DNA of 64,000 bases from Takakia lepidozioides (taxonomy: Eukaryota; Streptophyta; Takakiopsida; Takakiales; Takakiaceae). Location: NCBI GenBank assembly GCA_030704615.1, contig CM060733.1, positions 34,350,001 to 34,414,000 on the forward strand. The letters run 5' to 3'. Each line of letters begins with the position of its first letter. Position 1 is the stretch's first letter. Position numbers and translations under genes: made by a program. Positions 55,820 to 64,000 of this stretch are shown here, in pieces. The notes under the pieces were generated by a model. That model saw only the letters and a program-made list of their open reading frames with translations. It ran no database searches and was not told the DNA's origin.

Positions 55820-56910
55820 ACTAGAAAGATCTCTTGGGAAGGGAGCAAGAGGTCCATCATCTACCAACCCTACTTCTTCTATTCCAATTCAAGGTGTTTT
55901 ATCTACTAACTTTAAAGCTTTGCATTGTCCTCTCAGTAGACAGACTATTGGGCAGCAGATCAGTCCCCCTCATGGCCCAGTGCCATATCCACAAGCTCAG
56001 CTTTCCCTGTGTGATTGATACTGGATGCACTATATCTGCTATACCTTTAAGTGTTGTGAGAGTTTTTGGTCTTATGCCATGGGTATTGAGGTGTTTATTG
56101 TAGATGGATCCAGGTATGAGCCCTTAGGACTAGTCACTATTCCCATTAGAATTCATAAAAGGGAGGTTGTGGTAACCTGCATAGTCACCATTGGTGATCA
56201 ATTCCTTCTAGGCCTTGACTGGATGACTGGAGCTGGTGCCACCATCAGCTTAGCAGACTACTCCCTTTGCTTTAATAATGGAGAAAGGCATGAAGTAGTG
56301 GTTCCCTTGAAAGCAGTGAAGATCAAGGTTGGGTCTGCCACAGCCAATTTGTCCAGAGTCCAGGCCCTGGTCAAGGAGGTACAGCAGAACACTCACTCCA
56401 ATCTCAATTGGCATGATTTCTACAAATATCAACCTGATCTTCAACTCTTATATCAGTGGCATGTTCTTGGTGCTAGAGATAGGACAGGGGGTGCCCATAG
56501 CCATTCCAAAGAATTCTATTCTGATTCATGTACCTCTCAACATCACCATCCATGCCTTGACCCAGAAGGTGGTCAAGTCTGGTCTGGCCTTCTTGTGTCC
56601 AGTTGCTCATTTCCTAGGAGTTGAAGGATGGAGGAAGCAGACTGCCCTTAAGCATTGCCTGGTAGCCAATGGTGTTCTAGATAGAGGATATCGGCAGGAA
56701 GTCAAGATTCTGATTGCTAATCCCGAGCGCTTCCCTGTGACTATAAAAAAGGGGCAGGTTCTGGCTCACATCACTGCTCTTTCCATTGCTAACATACACA
56801 AGGTGCAAGCTGGTTTTGGACTTAAGGCCATTGGCATCCAACATGGTCCCTTAGATGAGGTTGCTGCTTTTGCTGCAATTGCACCACCACTGTTCCTGAT
56901 CTCAGCCTAG
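55820..56910 (+). pseudogene. gypsy B retropepsin and linker to RT
   Basis: The protease active site is VIDTGCTISAIPLSVVRVFG (DTG codons 56017-56025). After a frameshift the flap/C-terminal block follows as QFLLGLDWMTGAGATISLAD (about 56199-56258). The rest (to 56910) continues as FYKYQPDLQLLYQW-type sequence in alternating frames with no recognised domain before RT. Confidence 0.75.
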
Positions 56911-56993
56911 GAGGTAAGAAGGCCCTCACCAAAGTCTTATCTGAAATGAAGTTGGGCACAACTCTCTCCTCAGGACAAAGGAGGAAAGTATAA

Positions 56994-57540
56994 ATGCTTA
57001 TTGCAAGGAATCTAGATGTTTTCAGTTTGGGGTCCACTGATTTATGGCGCACTCCTATTCTTCAACATGACATTCTCACTGAAAGGGCCCCTATCAAACA
57101 ATTTGCTTACCGAGAGAGTGTCAAGGAAGGTGCTATAATCCAAGAAGAAGTCCAGAAAATGCTTGATGTTGGTGTGATTAAACCTTCAGTCTCTCCTTGG
57201 GCTAGTCCAATTGTCCTAGTTGGTAAGAAAGATGGCACAACCCGCTTCTGTGTTGACTTCAGGAAGCTGAATGACATCACAAAAAAAAATGTCTACCCTC
57301 TACCTAAGATCAATGAAACCTTGGATCAATTGCATGGTGCTACAATTTTCTCCTCTCTTAATCTTGCATTTGGCTTTTGGCAAGTTCCTCTTACTAAAGC
57401 AGCCAAGGAAAAGACCTCCTTTGTGTGTCGCATGGGTAAGTACCAATATGAGACCATGCCTTTTGGTTTGTGCAATGCCACCTCTACTTTCCAACGCCTC
57501 ATGGACATTGTCTTGGGCAATCTTCGCTGGGAGTCACTAG
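56994..57540 (+). pseudogene. gypsy B reverse transcriptase, truncated
   Basis: Encodes RT fingers and the start of the palm: YRESVKEGAIIQEEVQKML, SPWASPIVLVGKKDGTTRF, CVDFRKLNDITKKN, YPLPKINETLDQLHGA, then SSLNLAFGFWQVPL, where the motif A Asp is Asn (codon 57360-57362), and FGLCNATSTFQRLMD. It stops resembling RT at about 57540, before the YVDD box; RNase H and integrase are absent. Confidence 0.88.
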
Positions 57541-58345
57541 AAGCATTCGTGTCTTTTCCGAATCGACTGCATGTCCAAAACCACTGAGGGAACAACTTTG
57601 AGATGTTTGTTACTACTGCACAGTCGTAACGGATAAATTCACATTTCTAATGGCGGATAGAAGTTGCATCAATGACTCCGCAGTCGGCACAATATTCGCG
57701 GCGATTTAATTCAATTACGTAAATTGTTTTTTTTTTAAACAACAATTACAAGTGGTTTTAAGCACTAGAGAACGACTCTTAACAACTAGGCATTCATTGC
57801 ACACCCTATTCAAAAATGGAATTTTTATAAGTGATCCACATGGCTCATGACGTGGAATATTTTAATGTATTTTAGGGCTTGTGTGGCTCGTAGAGATTGT
57901 TCTAATCATCGGATGTAAAATGATCTAAGGGTGGAAGAGTAACTTTGTCTTTTGCCTGAATTTGTCTAAGTGTTGGGAGAGGGATGGAGGCTTGAGAGAG
58001 AGACGAACAAGTGATGCGAGAAGGACGAAGACCAAATCGAGGCCCATGTCCTGTTGTTGCAAGCGTTTATGGCGTCAAGGGCGCATTATGTGCAAATGTG
58101 GGCTCTTGGCTCCCCTTTGTACGATGATTTGGTATTCTTCTTGATGATCACAAGGTTCTTGGGGGAATCAGCTTGGTCTTAGCAGCCCATATTTTAATCT
58201 CTGCCCGCTCAGCTGCACCGTGGTGGTTCTTACAAACCAATCCCACATTACCTGACTACAGATACAAGCAGCACGCACAAGAGGTCTTCTTGGGTTCATG
58301 GTCAGTCTAATCCGCAATGGGTCATGACACAAGGTAGAGGACAAT
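57541..58345. other. non-coding interval
   Basis: No recognisable gene between the truncated gypsy B and the PPR pseudogene. Confidence 0.45.
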
Positions 58346-59215
58346 GTGGTGAGGGCACCTTCTTCTTCGAGCTATTTCAGCATGTTTTGCCGAGATGTAG
58401 TGTCGTGGAGTGCGATGCTTGCAGGGTATGCACAGCAGGGACGTGGGATGGAGGCTTTGGAGACCTATGAAGTTGCGAAAGGAGAGGTTGATAACATGGC
58501 TGAACAAGATGTTGTCTCAAGGAACATGCTGAATCTTGCAAGATATGGTCAGCATGTGTGCGGGATGAGGGCATTGGAGACATATGAGCAAATGTTGCGA
58601 GAAGGGGTGTAGCCTGACCGGGTCACGTTCATTTGTGTTTGCAATGCATGTGCAAACCTGGCAGCCCTGGAGACTTGGTAAAGGGCAAAGAGGTCCATCG
58701 TGACATTGTCAAAGCTGGAACTATACCAGATGTAACAATACCTTGTCGACATGTATGCCAAACGTGGGAGCATTCCCTTGTGGACAAGGAGTGTTCAACA
58801 ATATGGCTGAGCAAAATGTGGTGTGGTGGAACGTGATGATCGCAGGACATGCACAACATGGGCGGGGATTGCGGGTTTTGGAGACCTATGAGCAAATGAT
58901 GTGGGTCTAAGGGGTGAAGCCCGAGCACATAACGTTTGTTTGTGTTTGTAGTGCATGTGCGAGCCTGTTGGAGAAGGGCAAAGAGGTCCATGGTTGCATC
59001 GTCAAAGCTGGAATTGTGGTAGATGTCATTTTTGAACATGAATACCCTTCTAGATAGGGAGTGTTCAACAATATGGCTGAGCGAAATGTGGTGTCGTGGA
59101 AAGTGATGATCGCAAGGACATGCACAACAGGGGCGGGGATTGCAGGTTTTGGAGACCTATGAGCAGGTTATGTGGGAGGGGGTGAAGTCTGACCACATTA
59201 CGTTCAGAGAGTTCA
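58346..59215 (+). pseudogene. PPR protein pseudogene (PLS type)
   Basis: Repeated degenerate pentatricopeptide units: DVVSWSAMLAGYAQQGRGME then ALETYE, a second ALETYEQMLREGV, PDRVTF(I)CVCNACANLAAL, GKEVH and IVKAG blocks. Units recur about every 280 bp (near 58520, 58800 and 59080) with NMAEQ/NMAER and VVSW motifs. At least eight stops and frameshifts. PPR proteins bind organellar RNA; this copy is a relic. Confidence 0.8.
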
Positions 59216-59569
59216 AATGCCTCTCCACCATGACCTTGCTTAGCTAACCATGCCTTGCTGATATTGTTGTCTTGCACTTGAGCTGTTTTTGGACACTGGC
59301 TGGAACATCCACAAGGCGGCTCTGCTCGAGAGAGAAATCAGCTTGAATGCAGGGGCAGATTTTGAGATCACAATCGCCACTCAGAACGTTGTTCTTTGCA
59401 CCGGCATGGCATGTGAGCATGCATATCAGCCCAAACTCATTACTCCGTGAGCCTTCCACTGCCGAAGTGTGCCCATTCAAGCCATATCTTCGAAACGCAG
59501 GGATGGAATGGGGTTTTGAAACCAGCATTGCCTAACTGGATACCCAATTCAGCTCCGCATCTTGGTCCA
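59216..59569. other. no gene recognised
   Basis: Open minus-strand stretches (59244-59528) without recognisable domains. Confidence 0.35.
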
Positions 59570-60327
59570 TTAATCTGCTGCACATTGTGAAATTTTCTGC
59601 CCGTTCACCGCAAGTTGAAGAAGGAGTATTCTTAAAACACGGGTACTCATAATCTGAAAATGGCTCCAGCTTATGTTGCTTGAGTGCGAATATGAGTGTG
59701 GTTGGCTTGGCAGCTTTACATCTGGTCCATCCCACTCGATATGTTGAGCAGGTTCAGCTTGACTTCTCTCACACAAAGACGCTGCCAAGATGGGGTTTGC
59801 TGCCCTAGATGACTTCCCGTCGTTGTTCTGGGCTGCAACATACAATTAATCTGGCCCATGGCGAGGGGCCTTGCCTTCCACCAATCATCTGTAAGTCATG
59901 TGAAACTGTTTTTGTGGCAGTTTGTAAGCAGTGGGTAGCGATGGTGGGCTGTTGTAGGATTTGATGAACTCAATGCCGTGCACTGACAGCAACCCCTCAT
60001 ATCTTATGCAAGCATTCAACAAGCCAAGTTGACTGCAGAGCATATTCAGCCCCCCACGTTTCTAGTTGCATAATGTTCTTCATCTCCTGGGCAGAGCATT
60101 TTCCAGGGTCTCCATCTGTGATGACACACTATCTTCTTATGTGGTTCAGCTTCTGGTCTTGCTCTTGTTTGCACCACCCCAATGAAGGGCAGTTCCCACC
60201 TGCTTGATTCTCTCCATATGGTTGTCTTGGGCCTTGGCAGGGTTTCCCACAACTGCCTTTCCTTTTCATACTGCCAGTCATCAGCCTCGTTCTCCAATGC
60301 TTCACTTTCTTCCCAAGTGAAGTGCTC
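59570..60327 (-). pseudogene. unrecognised coding-like region
   Basis: Several minus-strand frames read like protein: 60297-60046 (ENEADDWQYEKERQLWETLP, then PRPKTTIWRESSRWELPFIG) and, after a run of six G at about 60052-60057 that could hide a one-base frameshift, LNMLCSQLGLLNACIRYEGL and VHGIEFIKSYN to about 59885. A further frame lies at 59845-59570. No family was recognised. It lies directly downstream of the gypsy A-like RT fragment on the same strand and may be captured host coding sequence or element-specific. Confidence 0.35.
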
Positions 60328-60699
60328 TCATCTTTTATGCTTCAACGTCCCTGCAGGTGTCTTTTTCTTCATCTCCCGTGGTGCTTTCGAATGAATGAGC
60401 ACTGATTTGCATCTGTTGGCAACACTTACGGTGTCCCTTTCCTTGCATGCCACTGCAGGCCCGTCATTGACTTTCTTGGCAGGGAAGTCTCCTCCTTCTC
60501 CCTCATTTTCTGGCTCTGTTGGTGCCCCACTCACCATGCTATCCTTCTTAGCTGGCATCACCGTTGCCGAGGCATACTCCCCGCCTGACAACTCCACCAA
60601 TCCAGCTTCGAACAACTCCATAGTCCGTGACTGGATCAAAGACCTCTCCATATCACTATACCTGTAGGGCCTTCGAAAAATTGGCGTGTCACTTGCCAA
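60328..60699 (-). pseudogene. gypsy A-like RT finger fragment fused to unknown sequence
   Basis: On the minus strand SDTPIFRRPYRYSDMERSLI through GLVELSGGEYASA and MPAKKD (60699 to about 60540) matches the RT fingers of gypsy A closely. After MPAKKD the RT continuation (GNWTERRMCGDY) is replaced, in the same frame, by about 70 codons of unrelated Glu/Lys-rich sequence ending at 60328. A GTGAGT lies at the switch point, which could be a splice donor. Confidence 0.7.
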
Positions 60700-60876
60700 A
60701 TCAATACGAACTATACGACTACATCACTACACGTGTCATTTTGAAAGCAAATACACGAATGTATTCATCCATTGGACGAGTTCATCCACAACATGATATG
60801 ACATGTAAACTTATGACTGTCAAACTGCAGATTGTTTCATGACTCTATATATATGACTACATCACTACACGTGGCA

Positions 60877-61085
60877 TGTCATGGTTTTAGTCATGGTTAT
60901 CTAGAATTACCTACTTCTAGTTAACTATGACATTTTAGATATTTATATTTATATTTTGTGTGTTGGGATTTCATTGGGTCTCACATGCCAAGTGAGGTGT
61001 CAAGCCTCACTTGGGACATGAGGATAGGTTTTCCCCTTATGAGGATGGAGGAGGCTCATCTTCTTGTAGTTGAGCCTCCATGAGC
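60877..61085 (-). repeat. gypsy C 3' LTR end, partial
   Basis: The minus strand ends AAAACCATGACA at 60877 and shares blocks with 1-208. It is joined directly to the truncated RT frame at about 61085, so RT palm, RNase H, integrase and the LTR start are deleted. Confidence 0.5.
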
Positions 61086-61400
61086 ATCTCTCACCTCTCT
61101 CTTACATTCTTCCAACTCGTTTGGTGCTAATCGATAATGGACTTTACAAGAAGGAGTACTACTTGGAACAACCTCAATCTTATGATCTACTCTTCTATTT
61201 GGCGGAAGCCGTGCTGGTAGGTCATCTGGAAAGACATCTTGGAACTCTTTCAATATACTCTGTAATTCTATAGGGACCTCACTCATGTTTTTTTTCGGAT
61301 TTTCCACGTATCTTATTAAACCTACAAATAATAAGTCTTTCTTACATATAGCTGTAGTACCTATAACAAATGATGGTAGGTTTCGATATGGTGTCATCAC
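61086..61400 (-). pseudogene. gypsy C RT N-terminal fragment
   Basis: Carries the pre-RT and finger segment FQDVFPDDLPARLPPNRRVD, then HKIEVVPSSTPSCKVHYRL and PNELEECKREV. It ends at the fusion with the LTR. Confidence 0.85.
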
Positions 61401-61685
61401 TCGATCTCCCCATATTTTTCAATTCTGGGTTTTGACTATCTTTCGACGCCAATCAACATCAAGGTTGTGAGATTCCATTCAAAGCATGCCTAATATTACG
61501 TCATATTGAGCCAGTCTGACCACTCGTCATTCTAAGGTTTCTCTATATTTACCAATCGACAACTCTATGTTTTTAGGTAGTGTCTCAATGGCCTCTGTAT
61601 GTCCATTTGACATTTCTACTTCCTCTCTTTCATCATTTTCTAAGGGGAGTCCTAGTTTCAAGACAGCCTTTCTAGATAAGAAGTT

Positions 61686-61871
61686 TTATGTTGCCCCAGG
61701 GTCTATCAACATTCTCACATGAATACCTTCCAAGGTTCCATCTGCCACAATTAACTGCGTCTCTTTCTTGCCCGCATGATTGATTTGTCTCTTCTCTTTG
61801 TAGGCCCCTCGCCTCTTCTCTTCTTTGTAGAACCAGTCAGACCTCGAGGTTGTCCTCGTTTTCCTGCTCAT
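61686..61871 (-). pseudogene. gypsy C retropepsin fragment
   Basis: Encodes a short frame ending LEGIHVRMLIDPGAT, the active-site region of a gypsy protease with Asp-Pro-Gly rather than Asp-Thr/Ser-Gly. The interval 61401-61685 is in broken frames and probably held the remainder of the protease. Confidence 0.6.
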
Positions 61872-62625
61872 TGTGATGTTCGTTATTTTCTCCTCTCCTT
61901 AAACTGTTAAGAGATTTTCGATAAGTTTGTTGATTGTATCTTCCCCTTCGGTAGTTGGCTGCAAGATGTCCGTATTTTCCACAGTTGTAACATAGTCTAG
62001 TTTCCCTTTGTCCTTCTGTTCGTGAGAATGTTGAGGAGGTCGCATCCTTGTCATTCAATTTCATTCGCCGCTCTGTGTTATCGTCCCCATATCTGATTCC
62101 CGACCTATTTCTTTGAGAGTATTGGAAATTATCCCGTCTTCGAAGATTTCCCAGCTCCATAGGCGTTAATCCGTATTGGTTCAATGGAACGTGTATACCT
62201 TCGTCGTATTTTGGTAGCGTCCCTTCAATCTTTTGGGCCAATGAAATTGCTTCGTGAACATCAACCGGGTTGCGTAAAATTACATCTCCTTGAATTTTCA
62301 TCTTCAATCCTCTTTTGAAGTTGTCTAAAGCTTCTGCAGGACTCATGTCTTCGATTTGGACATGAAGATTCAAAAAAATCTTCAATGTAATTTTGCACAC
62401 TCCTGCGTTGTTCCAAGTTCCATAATTTCATTCGAGCAGTTGTAACAACATCTACTGCCTTGAATTGTTGCAGCAGTCTCGTTTTCAAAGTGCTCCATAG
62501 TAAAAGTTCTCATTTTACAATCTGTTTTCTCTCCCATGTCTGTAACCATGTTGAAGCATTGTCGAGTAGAAAATATCGTATGAACATTCCGTGGTCCAAA
62601 TCACTTGATGTAGTGAAATATGACA
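61837..62625 (-). pseudogene. gypsy C gag, main part
   Basis: Retrotrans_gag-type sequence in two frames: 62625 to about 62400 (FIRYFLLDNASTWLQTW, MKLWNLEQRRSVQNYIEDFF) and 62400-61837 (MSPAEALDNFKRGLKMKIQG, VHEAISLAQKIEGTL). One knuckle, CYNCGKYGHLAANYRRG, has its last Cys replaced by Tyr (near 61970-62000). Confidence 0.8.
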
Positions 62626-62628
62626 GAT

Positions 62629-63466
62629 CACTACACAGATCGCGATATTTATGACTGTATATATGACTATTCTGCAGTCATAAACGGTACATATGACTTC
62701 TATGACTATAAGTCATGCAAACCAAGTGAATACAATGAGTACAGGATGGTACGGTCCGGATGACTACAATCAGATAAACCAAGTGATATTTCTCACTGCA
62801 GTCATATATATCATACTGCAGTCGTCGCTACCGCGCCACGTGGCGAGGCGCAATTGATTAATTTTTAAAAAAAATAAAAAAAAATAAAAATAAAAATCAA
62901 ATGCCGCGTCGTACCGCGTTGTGCCATGTGACATAACACATTTTATAATAATGAAAAAATCAACGTGACAGCCCATCTAAGGTGCCACGTGCTATCCCTA
63001 GCTCGCCTACTAACCCAATGGCCATCTTATCCATTTGATTGTACTTAGAGGAGTTTGAACGTCCAACCTCTTTACTATAAGAGTTATAGTTCACTACTTG
63101 CTAACCAATACACCCATTAGTCATTTATATGATCATATGATGTTTTAATTGTATTATACACACCAAATTACAAAATCCCCAGTAGTCATCATGACTATGT
63201 AACCTCATCCATGTACATTGTAGTCATGGAAATGACTATTAGTGGTAAGCTAAATCTGGTCAATTGTCGTTGACCAGCCTTCCGTCCATTCCGGAGCCAT
63301 GTAGTCATACAGACGACTACTTAGATAGTCGTTTATATGACTACAGTCGTATGAATGACTGCAGGAGGTCAATTTCATATAAAAACATGGTGCAGTCATG
63401 ATCAAAGTCAAGAAAACCATAACTACCATGGTTTGGCAGTCATAATTACCGCGATCTGTTATAGTG
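62629..63466. mobile_element. CACTA-type non-autonomous element
   Basis: An 838-bp element flanked by the 3-bp duplication GAT (62626-62628 and 63467-63469). Inverted ends: left CACTACACAGATCGCGATAT, right (complement) CACTATAACAGATCGCGGTA, both followed by TTATGACTG or ATTATGACTG. The interior near both ends is packed with AGTCAT/ATGACT motifs, like CACTA subterminal repeats. No transposase frame. It splits the gag of gypsy C, and without it and one GAT the gag frame is continuous. Confidence 0.75.
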
Positions 63467-63469
63467 GAT

Positions 63470-63767
63470 GTACCTCCATTCGATAAATCCATACTTCTAG
63501 CACTCCCATGACGCGACTTCCTTTATACGGCTCGACCTTGCATGTCTTGGTCATCTTTTGCAGCAACGTATCCGACCCAACAGCAACCAGTCCCAGGGCG
63601 GTTGATTGTCTCACTTGTTTAAGCTCCTCCATCAACACGTTGTTTTGTTGTTGGGTCGTGACAAGAGCATTATGCAATTCGTGTAAACGCTCCATTATCC
63701 ACACCGTCTGATCAATGACTTGATGAGTAATGTGTGCGTTGTCCACTATTTCTTCATTGTCCGCCAT
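63470..63767 (-). pseudogene. gypsy C gag, N-terminal part
   Basis: Starts MADNEEIVDNAHITHQVID at 63767 with a predicted coiled-coil-like helix (MERLHELHNALVTTQQQNNV) and enters the gag fold at KVEPYKGSRVMGVLEVWIYR, ending at the CACTA-type insertion. Confidence 0.7.
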
Positions 63768-64000
63768 CTTGCTCCACTACTCCTTCCTTCGTGGTGTTTG
63801 TCTTCTAAAATTAATGTATACTATCTCTATTCTCTTATCTTAATACAGTATGTAAATAGTGCAATCCCAAACCATCTCGTACGTTACTATTGGTAATACA
63901 AAATGGACGTTTGAACTCATGACAAAGTTCATGAATTCTACTCCAAATTCTACAATTAAAAATCTCACAAGATGATGTTTGTCGATGGCGCGCACATTGA
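63768..64000 (-). other. gypsy C leader, non-coding
   Basis: Upstream of the gag ATG on the minus strand. No primer site or LTR boundary was recognised before the window edge. Confidence 0.35.

Noticed and set aside
63030-63110. tRNA-like stretch on the minus strand with an anticodon-like stem
   Set aside because: The loop lacks the required T at position 33 and the acceptor and T stems do not pair; it lies within the CACTA-type element.

Overview
The window is nuclear DNA of a land plant and is almost entirely transposable elements (TEs) nested in one another. The supporting signs are a plant-type L1-like LINE, several Ty3/gypsy elements, remains of a PPR gene, and one intact intron-containing gene with canonical GT-AG introns. 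The flavour fits a large TE-rich genome of a seed-free lineage (fern-like), but that placement is an inference.

The main content is two near-identical copies of an unusual Ty3/gypsy-type retroelement, here called gypsy A (copy 1 at 16458-27784, copy 2 at 30985-43023). Its order is: about 3.6 kb leader with a G-rich minisatellite, gag with two zinc knuckles, retropepsin, a DNMT3-like cytosine-5 DNA methyltransferase domain, reverse transcriptase, RNase H, DDE integrase, and a C-terminal PHD finger where chromoviruses carry a chromodomain. Both copies run from TGTCAAG to CACGACA between perfect 4-bp target duplications (AAGA and TAAG) and show no long terminal repeats. Copy 2 carries two GT...AG intron-like segments in its leader that copy 1 lacks. 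Copy 2 also holds an inverted segment joining the element's own two ends. Both copies have many 1-2 base indels, so the reading frames are broken as given.

Layout. 1-2422: LTR remnants and non-coding DNA. 2423-5305 (-): the 3' half of another gypsy family (gypsy B: RT, RNase H, integrase). 5331-8649: AT-rich DNA with a 130-bp tandem repeat and a Tigger/pogo-like element. 8650-14600 (-): a decayed L1-like LINE interrupted by a Mutator-like element. 14640-16457: non-coding DNA, a SINE-like unit and a pogo-type transposase remnant that is the target of gypsy A copy 1. 28320-47910 (+): a 7.5-kb LINE whose ORF1 is split by gypsy A copy 2. 48652-50437 (+): the only intact host-type gene, a SERAC1-like alpha/beta hydrolase in three exons. 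52019-57540 (+): the 5' half of gypsy B (LTR, an antisense ORF, gag, protease, start of RT). 58380-59215: PPR pseudogene. 59570-60699 (-): unrecognised coding-like DNA next to a gypsy A-like RT fragment. 60877-63767+ (-): a third gypsy family (gypsy C) with a CACTA-type non-autonomous element in its gag.

Apart from the hydrolase gene, everything recognised belongs to a TE life cycle. The most interesting possibility is that gypsy A couples insertion to chromatin: a PHD finger next to integrase could read histone tails, and the methyltransferase could write DNA methylation on the element or its target.
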